64,000 nt of DNA from a virus (IMGVR_UViG_3300008110_000075:81368-145367); one strand, 5' to 3'. Numbered from the stretch's first letter, positions 38,501-47,477 are shown. The notes: a model not told the origin generated them from the sequence alone. Program-made: numbers and translations.

Positions 38501-40256
38501 CTAAAAGTCTTATGAATGCCTCTGCTGATGCCATAAGAACTGCGATAATATTTCTAACTGTTGGTTTGAAGCCAATACCGTTTGTTCCACTCTCAATTTT
38601 TTCTAAGAGTTTCTTCGTAATTGAGTCTTCAAACTCTGAAAGTTTTTTATTTGCTTGGGTTTCAAGAAGTGCAATTATTTTGTCAAATCTGTTTTTACCC
38701 TCAAAAACAAAAAAAGGAGGTCTTACATCTTCTAATGTTGTTTGACCGTTTACATTTTTTGTTTCATATATTGGTGTTGTTAAGTTTTTTAGCTGGTCTT
38801 TCAATTGATTAATCTGCGTAGGATTCGGTTTCAAAATACCCGTTTGGATTTTTGTTGTTTCCTCCCAATTAATCTGACTTTCTGTAGGTGCTGGTTTGAT
38901 ACTAATTGTAGAATATACAATCGGGTTAGTAATTTTAGATGGTCCGTCATCCCCTAAAGTTGGATTTTTTGAAAGTTGTAAATTATATTCTGTAATAATT
39001 TTCTGTAACTGTGATTCGGCCTCTAACTTAGCTTTCAAATCAATTTCTTTGAAGAAATACGCTCTCTCACCTGTTTTTAGAATAACTGGGTTAGGGTTCA
39101 AGTATCTATTGAACCATGACGTTTGACCTCCCCTTACACCTTCAAAATAGTTTCTGAGTGAAGTTTTATAGTTTCGAATGTTAGTCAAAGGCGCAACTTC
39201 AACAGGGTTAAACTGACTAGCAACGTTTTGTTCAAATAACTCAAGAGCGTTTACAAATTGTGGGAATGAATACTCAGGGAAGTCAGGAGGTATCAAACCC
39301 TTGGATTTATATTCACTATAAACTTCTCGTATTTTTTGATACCCTCTCTCTGCAGTTATTTGGACAGTATTCTCATTTTGTCTTCCGTCTGTGGCGGTAA
39401 GAAGTTTAGTTTGGGTTGCAGCATTTGTTTCCTGTGATTTCAGATTAGATTGTGGACCAACAGGGTTTGTTGTTACATTGAATTGTTGAGAATACATGTG
39501 CGGTGTCGCAATAAGATGTCCTACCGCAATCTCATTTAATATATTAAACTTATATCCTTTGAAATCTAAATCAATTTGATAATTCCCACTAAACGTGTTG
39601 AACCTGGCATTAAAGGTTTCCAAATTCAATTGATATCTTATTGCTTGACCATAAAAACCTTTGAGTGTTAGATAAAATGGTGGATATGGTAAGTTAAAGA
39701 AAGCCGCATAGGGTGAGTTATTACCCAACTGAAATAAGGCTCTTCCTTGAATATCCTCCAAAGAAATTCTCACACTTGGTATGAAGGACATGTTTGTGTC
39801 GATAGTGATTTGTGTAATCCCCAACAAACCGTTATCCAACACATCAGATAAATCATTTGGTCTATCGACTATATAAGCCTTAGTCCCATCTTTAGGAACA
39901 ACAGTTCCCGTATACATTTGATTGACCCCTTTAAACTTTGTTGTGTTGTCTCCAGTAATCTCATCATAATAACCTGTTCCTAAGAATGAATCTTTTGTCG
40001 GTTTTAAAAAATTCATTTTCGCTATTGAAACAATTCTTACTCTATCTTCGGGTGATGCCCCCACAGCAAGTTTTGTTCTTGGTAACACTTCGGCTTCCAA
40101 GTTAGCATACATAACTAAATTTTCGTGGTCGACTAATCTTTCTCTTATCTTTCCGAAAGCATCAATTGTTTTGTTTGGGTCGACTACGATAATGTTGTTA
40201 TAATCAAACTCGACAAGGATATTCCCACTGTTGTCCGCTTGTACATTACCTGCCAT
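32568..40256 (-). CDS. Giant baseplate hub-like protein with IPT/TIG domain
   Basis: A 2562-aa protein. Early residues (about 140-260) contain 'SFIPSVRISLEDIQGRALFQ' and beta-rich 'YPPFYLTLKGFYGQAIRYQL', as in hub or wedge ring proteins. Near residue 1860-1890 comes 'MFNGPYLIDSINHSIQPGNF' with TTFTGIRQGIYDLP, the pattern of the tail tube-like hub domain of gp27/gpD-type proteins (return from the hub into a 'V.H.I.PG.F.T...G.R' strand pair). About residues 2180-2260 form an IPT/TIG immunoglobulin-like domain (PPIITTFAPTIGNSGTIVQI). The gene follows gp53. The hub assignment is inference from that motif and position; a fused hub/spike carrier is plausible because no separate gp27 or gp5 is visible. 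Confidence 0.6.
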   Translation of the reverse strand: MAGNVQADNSGNILVEFDYNNIIVVDPNKTIDAFGKIRERLVDHENLVMYANLEAEVLPRTKLAVGASPEDRVRIVSIAKMNFLKPTKDSFLGTGYYDEITGDNTTKFKGVNQMYTGTVVPKDGTKAYIVDRPNDLSDVLDNGLLGITQITIDTNMSFIPSVRISLEDIQGRALFQLGNNSPYAAFFNLPYPPFYLTLKGFYGQAIRYQLNLETFNARFNTFSGNYQIDLDFKGYKFNILNEIAVGHLIATPHMYSQQFNVTTNPVGPQSNLKSQETNAATQTKLLTATDGRQNENTVQITAERGYQKIREVYSEYKSKGLIPPDFPEYSFPQFVNALELFEQNVASQFNPVEVAPLTNIRNYKTSLRNYFEGVRGGQTSWFNRYLNPNPVILKTGERAYFFKEIDLKAKLEAESQLQKIITEYNLQLSKNPTLGDDGPSKITNPIVYSTISIKPAPTESQINWEETTKIQTGILKPNPTQINQLKDQLKNLTTPIYETKNVNGQTTLEDVRPPFFVFEGKNRFDKIIALLETQANKKLSEFEDSITKKLLEKIESGTNGIGFKPTVRNIIAVLMASAEAFIRLLDDVHTSAWALKYDDVRKKAILENPSSAPGSDTVDEIKITRQAIESSTGLKYAEIPVYPWPQFFVETPEDKKGRFQLKYIADPTVVELTGGWDYSKWPEVQFVEEYMRGLTMKFNPPLAPPPLDNQIETNLININAIEFPTVGVAYTNKEEIKFFYEIYERQLVTSRYSNYIRANQNQIDELIKLNTETEVNNIVKSLGLNSPYITMKLKNYAINSSNYLSFLENISNQGTGRAWQDFIRDFYVTPYLRNLTENSFAILNLDEQGKLPQSTAQSLALESLVTNSTNIPNVTDTIPFTDPQWNIKNLSNGDGSTLDEVYNTNRVLTIFDARKIISNFNNIYNVNEKRPVTNFSYLKNDNPNSTVTDLADNDVSLSSFYQTRTPIDFMATEGYYIHTPPTFSEDVPLENEFPRLTTTSMLNTPYFVNAIQNGVQNQRASLAYPYVQAGYLFINSLPLASLREKYKTQANGAQTDLDYIASCFKKFGAIHKLPYAWILKFGSIWHRYKVYKQSNTDILQTAWTNFNQVQNFSPIQNSPSQTYSFKYGTADREIALEKTDTTNVNLQVGFYPKVINDFYKFCIGYDVYKDYTNAEIQNTIKGGMKVYNYVQSNIQTQQEDKVLRLTTWSVLIPGGISSTEENCGTDSVTKQTIYFVVPSFGSSVNQTSDECIVNTNNQSSTVVNLNNNSAVYNGSVRTMWSAPNYGYFDGSAVVKPTPEQYVNRILPNTDEQSPFILLDSNEYSNIEEIFSVFDKKILDSFEQEFLNFCKPITDADTAPTNLGIGETSVSGDINFRNFQSLFKSLITVIPQLPATNETEYFNEVINLQYSNSQNTLRAFMEYDVLFKYGNPSNYKRRTLDSYLSHGGQPEVTDPIQFQPYVQGSLPSIGGSTTLTLSKTQNVDAWLALELEVGFSSIPSVEYSSNGSYITDFFIDNNIEFTLPNVTILSPIIKMYATYKLSNPNSTVAQFKNALQDLLNSEELLQSNFLNDLLAKLNKALPNQSQIPQGTINSVFTGQQSKVENWEVFKALNDKWIAGGDYKTKTLFEDILFLDRASRNIGQTVLLDIFELKNMIGRNSLNNAMSIFTLISGILIKNNFTVMNLPAYVNFYNIQDVDGTTIPQPEGSLEFANNMWGTFLNVDYRNSSPKMVCTYVGKPSQYLDLPKGNFRFRDDGFEMRRASENPLIENQEGKKDWATSNKCVGFNVDIGNRNQNIFYSFQVEQASGVATSESINTQLNIVNQSTGRNVATQNVSLYNLYKQRSYKCSVVCLGNAIIQPTMYFNLRHVPMFNGPYLIDSINHSIQPGNFQTTFTGIRQGIYDLPAIDSFLQSINQNLLTRLEAILKIKKDVPKPIANTQQQKTDEVVQVSNNTLDAQNSCTSKVDVITYQGYEVQSGTVTELTPQKFKEALEREIPGSDNTLLRFYIYAISYVNSFVKSSNTDAGKFVGYNHNFSLLSLDKNFQPIQTTNLYFNKKYCCVNVTSSGSSNSLPIAAFNSLKEYIGFMRSRLENNLERIRQLKLTKYYVCYWPKESVAENYYELNAESEFSTVIGTMQEAYVSAVQLGIIPKELAEKNDKEAKEIQKDTTVPTPPPPNPGQTCPPPIITTFAPTIGNSGTIVQIKGNCLDSTIAVFINGVQVEPRNITIVNPQTIRVVVPEVGTTVSTGNIKVDTFYGTFTTVSTFNFDPSISPSAASSPGSYVNNASNVTAAASGVITNPQQTGPNPLEIITQTKNTIGGDELLVVKISPNSGTWEMDDQPVMSYTLYTIKKGPNNSITRTVESRQNTRLVGFVSQDKQTFTCSRAALISAEFQGELEDYEGDEIEITTQIKILANNTSTQETVRQNYNFLIYVPPATPSTQTPPGSLVIVSNTNSGELPNFSGPDIYNIKKPTGGYVTLQFSCPNLIQKGEFELVLIPEIEIQSIVITNNPGTKYTNLVETSAKGRFQASVRYKSSSYTHIFPNTSDPVPINAGATSPPFTL

Positions 40257-40569
40257 AATAAAAGAATTGGTTGTCTATTGCCGCTTTATAATCTTGTAAT
40301 GATGGTATCAATGGAAATGGAATACTCAAAATTGCACCATCGAAAATATTATTTTCTAAACCCCCAAACTGAGGGTTGGCTTGTAATATCAACCAACCAA
40401 AAAATGGTGAGTTGTAATATTCTTGTGAGACTCTATCTAACCTACTTCTACCAACTTTATAAATGTAAGCCTTATCGGTTGGTTTTGAAGGCAATTGAAC
40501 ATAAGGGACAACTGTTTGTTCTCCATTAATGATAAATTGACTATATCTATTCCAATATGGATACGCCAT
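40246..40569 (-). CDS. gp53: Baseplate wedge protein, T4 gp53-like (LysM-type)
   Basis: A 107-aa protein beginning MAYPYWNRYSQFIINGEQTV. Residues 35-85 read 'YIYKVGRSRLDRVSQEYYNS' then PFFGWLILQANPQFG, then 'IFDGAILSIPFPL'. This is the LysM-like/gp53 pattern: Y-x-V, R-LD-I-xxxYY, WWxIlxANp, I..G..lxIP. T4 gp53 (196 aa) locks adjacent wedges together; here only the core domain is present. Its 3' end overlaps the hub-like gene start by 11 bp and its ATG abuts the stop of the 1674-aa gene. Confidence 0.8.
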   Translation of the reverse strand: MAYPYWNRYSQFIINGEQTVVPYVQLPSKPTDKAYIYKVGRSRLDRVSQEYYNSPFFGWLILQANPQFGGLENNIFDGAILSIPFPLIPSLQDYKAAIDNQFFYYGR

Positions 40570-43500
40570 TAGTTAAGTTTTGCTTTAGATATTAATGCCC
40601 CTGAAATGTCATCATTCCAAGTGGCTTGGTCGTTCGAGCTGTTTGTTTGTGCAGCCAAACTTTTAATCCAAGATTTTTCAAGGTCGAACAAACTTGGGTC
40701 AGGAAACACGTTTTCCGTTGAAAATCCAAGGATTCTATTCTTTTTGGGGAATGGTGTATAGATTAAGAAATCTTTCAACTCATTCTTAGCCACACTATCC
40801 AAGAATCCTTTAGTTATGTTATTTTCCTCAATATATAAAGGTTTGGATTTTACAATCCAAAAGTCGTCAAAAATCTTACTAACGTCGGCTGTTGAATCTC
40901 CTATGAGTGCAGTGTTATTAATAACGTCTCCGATAATTGATTGTTTGAATGTTTGATATTTCTTGTCATCCAAAATGTCATCAGAGAATATCATATATTG
41001 TCTTTTGAAATTACCGTTTGTGAACTCATCCTTTTTTGAAAAAGGTTCAAACACTACGTCGGTTGAAGGTGCTCCGTCTGCAATTCCATTCTCAGTTTTA
41101 TAAACCATAACACCATCATAAGTTAAATTGTCTTGAGAATAAACAAAAGAATTTGTCGCCCAAATAATATCATTAAATTCTGAAATATTATCTCTCACTT
41201 TTTGTAAATCAATCACCAACTCATCCAAGGTATCAGTTGCAGAAGTGGATGAAACATCTACTTCAGATAATCCTGATATTTCATAAACCGTCACATCACC
41301 TTTCGCTGATTGGAATCCATCGAAAGCAAAACCAGTCGTATAATCATAAGTAATTATGTTGGCTCTTGACCAACTTTGAATATATTGTGTCTCCAGTGTA
41401 ACCAACTCTTGTGTTATTTGGGTTACGGCATTTTGGAAAACACCCCTCTTGTTTTTAATAACATTTGAATAGTTTGTCTTAATTGCATTTATTACTCTTG
41501 GAGTCAGATTTTTTGTGGTATCTGAAATGAAGTTGATAAATTGGTCATCATCATTTGTAATGTCTTCCTCCAAATTAGCAAATATCTGATTGAATCTGTT
41601 CTCAACATTATTTGGTTTTCCAAAAATGTATATTGATACTGGTGCGGTATCCACAGATGTTCCTCCGTATGTATAATTTCTCTCAGCCATCCATTGTTGC
41701 CTTACCGCGTTATTATACTGAGATGTGATTGTAATTTGTTTGTTAACAACATTTTGAAAATAAGTTTGAGTTTGATTGACAAAATTTACCATGAAATCAG
41801 AATATGAAATAGTTCCGTTTTCACCAAAAGGTTGATTCGTTCTGTTTAGAATACTACCGATTGTTTGGTTATTATTTTGTCCATTATTTGGTGCCGCTTG
41901 ATTAGCTGCAGGTGGTTTTGGTGGAACCGCCATTGCCAGAAACTCGTCATCTAAGACTTTCAAGAAATCCTCTTGTGCTGTAACATCGGCTCTGTCATCA
42001 TATATCTCAGTATTCGCATAATAATTGAATGTCAAAGCGTTTTGTAATCTATCAACAGATTCTTTTAGACCGCTACCCCCAACGAACTTGAAATTCAAAC
42101 TAACATTTGCAATCATTGGTTGAACCCCTATACCCTCAGGATTTATGTCCAACTCCTCATATTGTAATGATAAACTCTCAGGTATGATTTTGGTATTATA
42201 AAAATCACCAATTCTCAAAACTAAAACTGGAGGTGCTCCAAATGTTGTGTTTACAGCATTGTTGTATTGTAACACAGGTGAACCATTGACTTCTTTGATT
42301 GTAGGAATTGTGTCACCAGGTCTCATACACTGTTGTAAGAATGTTAACCTCGAGTTTAATCCCTCTGGTGTCATTGAGTGGAATGCCGGTGTGAAGAACT
42401 TTAGTTTGTCTTTTAGGTTGTCAAAAACCATAGGTGTTTCTGCCTTTATTGTCTCAAAGTAATCACACTCAGATAGAAGGGACCTAATAACCCTTTTAGT
42501 AATGTTATCTCTTCTTCTCCATTCTCTTGAAATCTCCTCTGTCTCAGTTGTTGTTACAACTGTATTAGACACTAATACATCGGTATATTGAGGTGTGGGA
42601 ACTGGTTCAGGGGTGTTGTCGGTGGTATTATCTATGATATTATAGATATAAGCCCTCCTACAGGCCATTGCTCCTGGTGTGAAAACATCTTTAGCTTGAA
42701 CTTGTATATCTCCACCCACAACGCTACTATCGGTGTCAGTGCAATTATATGAGTTTCCCAAATTTTTAACAGATAAATCATATGGTTCAGGTCCTTCAAA
42801 CTTTCTTGGTTGAGAAATGAAAGATTCTCCAAACCCTTTACCAGCTTGAACTAATAATCTCCCTTCACTAACGTATTGGGACAATTTAGGGTTTTTATTG
42901 AAAAATAATTGAGCAGACTCAATTCTTCTTTTTGATAACTCTACGTTATAACTTTGTGTTTGTGGTGCGGAACAACTTGAGTCAATTACGATTGTAATAG
43001 ACCCTTTAGTTTGTTTTAATTTTGCAACTAAATCATCAATTAGTTTTTGAGCAACTTTAAAGTTAGTATCTACAACAACATCGAAAAAACTTTTTGTATC
43101 TGCACTTGTGTCATACTTTGCACGTTGACCATCATATATCAGTTTCTGCTGGTCATATCCTGTAACGTCCCCTTTTTTTGGATAATCATTTGCGAAATAC
43201 AAACCAACATCTTTATATTTTAATAGTTCACTTTCAGTGGGTCCAGGTTGACTGATGTCTTGACCTTGTCCACCATCAACCCCTGTTTGAATCTCAAGTT
43301 TAGACCATTCAATTTGTTCTCTTGTCAACTTCTTTGAGGTAATAGCTTCTTGTAATTGATACAAGTCATTCGGATTGATTGTGTAATACTTCTTAGCTAA
43401 TTCATATAAATCGTATTTCCTACATCCCGCAAAGAATGAATCTATAATACTATTAACTCTTGTTCTATTGGTTTCATTTGCAAGAACCTTGTTGACTATA

Positions 43501-45590
43501 ACATTCAAAACTGAAGGATGGTCAACAACTATCTTCCAAGCCAAAGTCCCACCTCTACTTGTTGACTTATATGTATATATTGGCTCTGGTCTACCAAGGA
43601 ACTCACTAGTGTTCCATGACGCAGATACGTTTTCATTAAAGGTAAGTCCATAAGGTGGGAACCACATAACCCTTCCTCCATTAGGTCCTCTCTCACAAAC
43701 AGGTAAATCAGAGACTGATGCTCCTGGTGTAGAAGAGGTTCTCCAAGCAAGATTTTCCAATGAGAACATGTATTTTTTTGCAAATGCGGTATTTGTAGTT
43801 CCTATTAAATTTGTAGAACTTTGACCACCTTCTTGTTTGTTTGGAGCAATGTTCAAATTATATGTGTTATCTAAAACTGAATCTACAAATCTTCTTCCAT
43901 TAATTGTTATACCATCTACCTTTTGTAAATCATTATATTGAAGATATGGAGTATCCTTAGCAAAAACTCTACAATATTCTGTTCCAACTTCCTGTCCTAC
44001 AGCCCCTTCGTATCTATAAACTCTAGAACCCTTTGTCATTTCTTTATATCCGTCGTTGAAAACTTTGGATACTTGGTCTATGGCATTACCTACGTGTTGT
44101 AATCTTTTTCCTCCTTGTGGTTGACTGTCTATTAATCTTTGAGTGTCATCAAGAATTGAACCCTCTCTAAATCTTCTTTCAGTTGATTCTGTTGAGTTAT
44201 AGGATGATGGTCTGAAATCTTCATCTTCTCTTGTCACCTCCCCACCAAGACCCACTCTCTTACCAGCATTTCCCTTGTATTTCGGTGAAACCCAAGTAAA
44301 CCCACCTTCGATACCACCACCGTCACTATACGTTGGTCCATTAGCACCTAATTTTACATCTTGACTAGGTCCTTCATAAAGTTGAGCTAACTCAGTTGGT
44401 CCAAAAACAGGAGATTGTTGGACTACCCCAAACTCATTTACGGGTAATGCACCCGCAGGAGAAAAGACTTGTGATGGTTCTGATGTTCTTGAACCAACAT
44501 AATAGTTACTATTGTCTGATAAACCACCAACAATTGCACCAGCGGCTCTGTCCAAGAAAGTTCTTTCGTAGTTCGGTTTGAATTTGTTAAAATCGATGTT
44601 GGCGAAAAGTCTAGACTTTTGTCCTCCACCTGTGTTATTAAGGAAGAGTTGAGAACCTGATTGAGGGGCACCTAAAAGTCTATTGAAAAAGTTTCCAACA
44701 GCACTTCTTCTAAATGCATTCTGTAGTTGTTGTATTGTTGTTGGCTGTCCTGAATTTATTGATGGGTCCCAATAAGAACCTGGGATTGGGGATACAGGTA
44801 ATATACTTCCAGCAAGTCTGAGCGCAAAATCTGTTGCGGCTAATATTGGGTTACTTGGGGTTGTAATAGTCCAGTTTGGTTCCAACAATGGAACTCTTCC
44901 TGTTATTAAATTCAAAACATCGTTCCCGCTGTCAACATTGAATAGATTTACTCTACCTAATGTATTTTGTCTTATTTGTGCAGCAATTCTTTCCTCAAAA
45001 GATTTCCTCAAGGTTTGAGCTCCCAACTTGGCAATGAAGGAATCTTGACTCAATAACCCATTACTACCCAGTGGGTCTTTGGTTAATAGAATAGTAACAG
45101 GTCCATATAATGAAGGGACGAATGTTGTCGGGTAGGGTTGATTATTATATAATCTTGTTCCACCTATAACAAAATTAGGTTCAGTAATATATTCCCCACT
45201 GTCTAACAGAGCTTCAGAACCATTTGAATATGCGTTAACCGTTTTCCATCTCAACGATTCAGGTTCGGCCTGACCAAGTAATCTTGCATCTTGTTGACCT
45301 GGTCCATATTCTCCTTGATTTGACTTCGTATTAAGTAATCCTGTCGGGTCTGGTGCTTGTTTATATCCACCGTCTGACCCCCATTGGTTGAGAGGGTAGA
45401 GTCTGTTAGCAAAACTAGGTTCATCAATAAGTTGGTCTGGACTGTCTTGAACAGAAGAATCGCTTTGGATATATTCCGTGTCTATCGGTTGTGACGGTCT
45501 ATTAGGAGCCTTAGCATATGGTGTAAGGTTCCTTGTGAGTAACTTTTTTCTGAATCCTGAGGAAGATGAAAATTCTAATAAACTCGCCAT
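40569..45590 (-). CDS. Very large virion protein with OmpA-like peptidoglycan-binding domain
   Basis: About 1673 aa from ATG 45590 (a TTG three bases upstream is the longer alternative). Residues about 795-980 show an OmpA C-terminal-type domain: VGLYFANDYPKKG, an insert, 'GSITIVIDSSCSAP', then 'YNVELSKRRIESAQLFF', AGKGFGES, and CRRAYIYNI, equivalent to the N-x2-LS-x2-RA and NRRVEI motifs. The N-terminal 400 residues are Gly/Pro/Asn-rich; the final 500 contain helical segments. In phage tails such domains would contact peptidoglycan. It lies between tape measure and gp53, where hub and lysozyme-bearing proteins are normally found. The OmpA-like call is from visible motifs; the role in cell-wall engagement is inference. 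Confidence 0.6.
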   Translation of the reverse strand: MASLLEFSSSSGFRKKLLTRNLTPYAKAPNRPSQPIDTEYIQSDSSVQDSPDQLIDEPSFANRLYPLNQWGSDGGYKQAPDPTGLLNTKSNQGEYGPGQQDARLLGQAEPESLRWKTVNAYSNGSEALLDSGEYITEPNFVIGGTRLYNNQPYPTTFVPSLYGPVTILLTKDPLGSNGLLSQDSFIAKLGAQTLRKSFEERIAAQIRQNTLGRVNLFNVDSGNDVLNLITGRVPLLEPNWTITTPSNPILAATDFALRLAGSILPVSPIPGSYWDPSINSGQPTTIQQLQNAFRRSAVGNFFNRLLGAPQSGSQLFLNNTGGGQKSRLFANIDFNKFKPNYERTFLDRAAGAIVGGLSDNSNYYVGSRTSEPSQVFSPAGALPVNEFGVVQQSPVFGPTELAQLYEGPSQDVKLGANGPTYSDGGGIEGGFTWVSPKYKGNAGKRVGLGGEVTREDEDFRPSSYNSTESTERRFREGSILDDTQRLIDSQPQGGKRLQHVGNAIDQVSKVFNDGYKEMTKGSRVYRYEGAVGQEVGTEYCRVFAKDTPYLQYNDLQKVDGITINGRRFVDSVLDNTYNLNIAPNKQEGGQSSTNLIGTTNTAFAKKYMFSLENLAWRTSSTPGASVSDLPVCERGPNGGRVMWFPPYGLTFNENVSASWNTSEFLGRPEPIYTYKSTSRGGTLAWKIVVDHPSVLNVIVNKVLANETNRTRVNSIIDSFFAGCRKYDLYELAKKYYTINPNDLYQLQEAITSKKLTREQIEWSKLEIQTGVDGGQGQDISQPGPTESELLKYKDVGLYFANDYPKKGDVTGYDQQKLIYDGQRAKYDTSADTKSFFDVVVDTNFKVAQKLIDDLVAKLKQTKGSITIVIDSSCSAPQTQSYNVELSKRRIESAQLFFNKNPKLSQYVSEGRLLVQAGKGFGESFISQPRKFEGPEPYDLSVKNLGNSYNCTDTDSSVVGGDIQVQAKDVFTPGAMACRRAYIYNIIDNTTDNTPEPVPTPQYTDVLVSNTVVTTTETEEISREWRRRDNITKRVIRSLLSECDYFETIKAETPMVFDNLKDKLKFFTPAFHSMTPEGLNSRLTFLQQCMRPGDTIPTIKEVNGSPVLQYNNAVNTTFGAPPVLVLRIGDFYNTKIIPESLSLQYEELDINPEGIGVQPMIANVSLNFKFVGGSGLKESVDRLQNALTFNYYANTEIYDDRADVTAQEDFLKVLDDEFLAMAVPPKPPAANQAAPNNGQNNNQTIGSILNRTNQPFGENGTISYSDFMVNFVNQTQTYFQNVVNKQITITSQYNNAVRQQWMAERNYTYGGTSVDTAPVSIYIFGKPNNVENRFNQIFANLEEDITNDDDQFINFISDTTKNLTPRVINAIKTNYSNVIKNKRGVFQNAVTQITQELVTLETQYIQSWSRANIITYDYTTGFAFDGFQSAKGDVTVYEISGLSEVDVSSTSATDTLDELVIDLQKVRDNISEFNDIIWATNSFVYSQDNLTYDGVMVYKTENGIADGAPSTDVVFEPFSKKDEFTNGNFKRQYMIFSDDILDDKKYQTFKQSIIGDVINNTALIGDSTADVSKIFDDFWIVKSKPLYIEENNITKGFLDSVAKNELKDFLIYTPFPKKNRILGFSTENVFPDPSLFDLEKSWIKSLAAQTNSSNDQATWNDDISGALISKAKLN

Positions 45591-45602
45591 CAATTATTTT
45601 TC

Positions 45603-45610
45603 TATAAATA
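45603..45610 (-). promoter_or_regulatory. TATTTATA sense motif upstream of the 1674-aa gene
   Basis: TATTTATA on the minus strand 12 nt before ATG 45590, followed by GAAAAATAATTG, nearly the same downstream sequence as at 12915. Confidence 0.45.
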
Positions 45611-45626
45611 GGTTATATAGTATTTT

Positions 45627-47477
45627 TTATTTGGCTTTGGCTATACCAGATGCTGTTGAAGGATTCTTTTGGCTAACCTGAACCATATAATTTTGGACCC
45701 CAATTTCTCTAAATTTATCACTTAAAATTTTAACTATCTCTTGTTTTTGCGTTTCGTTTAAGGTTTGGTTTCCTTGGATGTTCAAATCAACTTTCAATAC
45801 ACCAAACTCCACTTTTGAATTTACCTGTGTCCCATAAGGAATCTTACCTTCTTTGGCTAAAGATTCTGCTTTTTTCGAAGCGTCATTCAAAATTTCAGCT
45901 TGTTTACTTGCCTTTGTGTTAGTTGTTTCTTGACCAAGAACTTTACCGAGCACCCACGAACCAGCAGCTTCAACTTTATTATCTGTATTGAGTTTGTTTT
46001 TTGATTTTTCTAAAGCACTTTTTATTGCTTTATTCAAATCATTTTTTATATCATCAAGTTCAGTTCCAAAACTTGCCATGTATTTTTGGATAACCGACAA
46101 CTTATTTGTGTTTGGGTCTGCTAATTCATCAACAATACTTCCCATACCCGACATGAATTTTTGAACCTTTTCTCTAACTTCTTTTGTTCCACCTATATCC
46201 GAAAGTTCACCACCAATTGTAGAGATAACATTTCTTGCACCCTCAAATCCTCTTAAGACAGGAGAAGCAGAGGCAAGTCCACCAACCAACTTATTTCTTA
46301 TTGCAGATACGTCAGCCTCAATTGACTCCGTATAATTCATTTGACTTCTAACCAAATCCTCTAAAGTTTTTGGTCCTTTTTTTTGTTCCTGTATCAATTT
46401 GTCAAATTCTGTTTGAGTAACTTGTGAAAGTTCTTTTGTAATATACTCACCAGACTTTTCATCTTTGATTTTTACTTCATAGGTCCCCTCACTCGTCATT
46501 GTGGCTATGTTAGCTAAGTATTGTTTGTCCTCTTCACTTGCAATAGAAAGACCTGCAGCACTTACCGCAGATAATCTCCTGTCCAATTCTAAAGCAGCTA
46601 AAGACATTTCTCTAAGTTCTTTAGCACTCATTTGAGTTTGATTTGCAATCTCATTAATTGTCAGAACTCCCTGTGGATTGATTTTGAATGTTTTAGTTTC
46701 CTCATCGAAATAAGAAAACTGTTTTGTCATTTGGGCTAAACTATCTTGTAAACCTGATGGGTCGTTGATGGATTGATTCATCAGTTGAAAAGGGTCAACT
46801 AAGTTTCCTACGGAAACACCTAATCTTTGGAATGCTGATGCTACTTGAATTGCACCCTCAGGGCTCAGAACCTTTTCCGCCAATTGAAAAGTTTGGTTCA
46901 TGTCAAACCTTAACATTGAGGCTTGTGCTGCCATTTTTGTTAAACCTTTCACACCACCCTCAAACTGATAACGGTTGAGTTGGTCCATGTTTGCAGTCAT
47001 GTCTTTGACAACCTCAGCAGCGTTTCCTCCTATACTTTGAACATACTGTATTGATGACTCTAAATTCTTTCCAATGTCTTTCACAGACATACCAACATTC
47101 ATGAAACTGTTGGTAAGACTCTCTGCACTCAGGTCTAGAATTTTATTTGCAGCATATAACTTTTCGATTTGTTCTTGTGTTGCCAACACATTCCTGTTTG
47201 CCGCTTTGGCAACTCCTTCGATTGCACTACTAACATCTTGAACTGAACCTCCAAGTCTAAGAACGTCAGGAACTGAATCCGCAACTGCCTGCTGAAGTTC
47301 AACTACTCTTTGTCTTCCTTGGGTGAATACCTTATTGATATCGGTTGAGGCCTGACTCAATCTTGTGACCGCTGAAGCAAAGTCTTCTACACCAATATCT
47401 AAAAGCGATTTTATCCTTGCGGCAAATCCTTCTGGTGTTGTTTCCCCGCCTATTTGTCCTCCGTAATCTGCTTGCAT
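45627..47477 (-). CDS. Tail tape measure protein (T4 gp29-like position)
   Basis: A 616-aa, largely alpha-helical protein (T4 gp29 is 590 aa). It has helical repeats with 'VLRLGGSVQDVSSAIEGVAK', ANRNVLATQEQIEKLY, 'AESLTNSFMNVGMSVKDIGK', 'VLSPEGAIQVASAFQRLGVS', the pattern of tape measure and TP901-type tail proteins. Tape measure proteins set the tail length inside the tube, and the similar length to gp29 suggests a T4-sized tail. It follows the tail assembly chaperone across a 12-bp-stem hairpin and a TATTTATA motif, and its C-terminus is Lys-rich. Family similarity is by pattern only; gene order strongly supports it. Confidence 0.75.
   Translation of the reverse strand: MQADYGGQIGGETTPEGFAARIKSLLDIGVEDFASAVTRLSQASTDINKVFTQGRQRVVELQQAVADSVPDVLRLGGSVQDVSSAIEGVAKAANRNVLATQEQIEKLYAANKILDLSAESLTNSFMNVGMSVKDIGKNLESSIQYVQSIGGNAAEVVKDMTANMDQLNRYQFEGGVKGLTKMAAQASMLRFDMNQTFQLAEKVLSPEGAIQVASAFQRLGVSVGNLVDPFQLMNQSINDPSGLQDSLAQMTKQFSYFDEETKTFKINPQGVLTINEIANQTQMSAKELREMSLAALELDRRLSAVSAAGLSIASEEDKQYLANIATMTSEGTYEVKIKDEKSGEYITKELSQVTQTEFDKLIQEQKKGPKTLEDLVRSQMNYTESIEADVSAIRNKLVGGLASASPVLRGFEGARNVISTIGGELSDIGGTKEVREKVQKFMSGMGSIVDELADPNTNKLSVIQKYMASFGTELDDIKNDLNKAIKSALEKSKNKLNTDNKVEAAGSWVLGKVLGQETTNTKASKQAEILNDASKKAESLAKEGKIPYGTQVNSKVEFGVLKVDLNIQGNQTLNETQKQEIVKILSDKFREIGVQNYMVQVSQKNPSTASGIAKAK

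Noticed and set aside
36052-39126. Plus-strand ORFs of 76-117 aa inside the giant hub-like gene
   Set aside because: They lie wholly within a coherent 2562-aa frame and show no motifs or start signals.
45627-47477. Lysozyme or hydrolase domain in the tape measure protein
   Set aside because: No catalytic motif is visible; the sequence is helical throughout apart from the C-terminal beta region.
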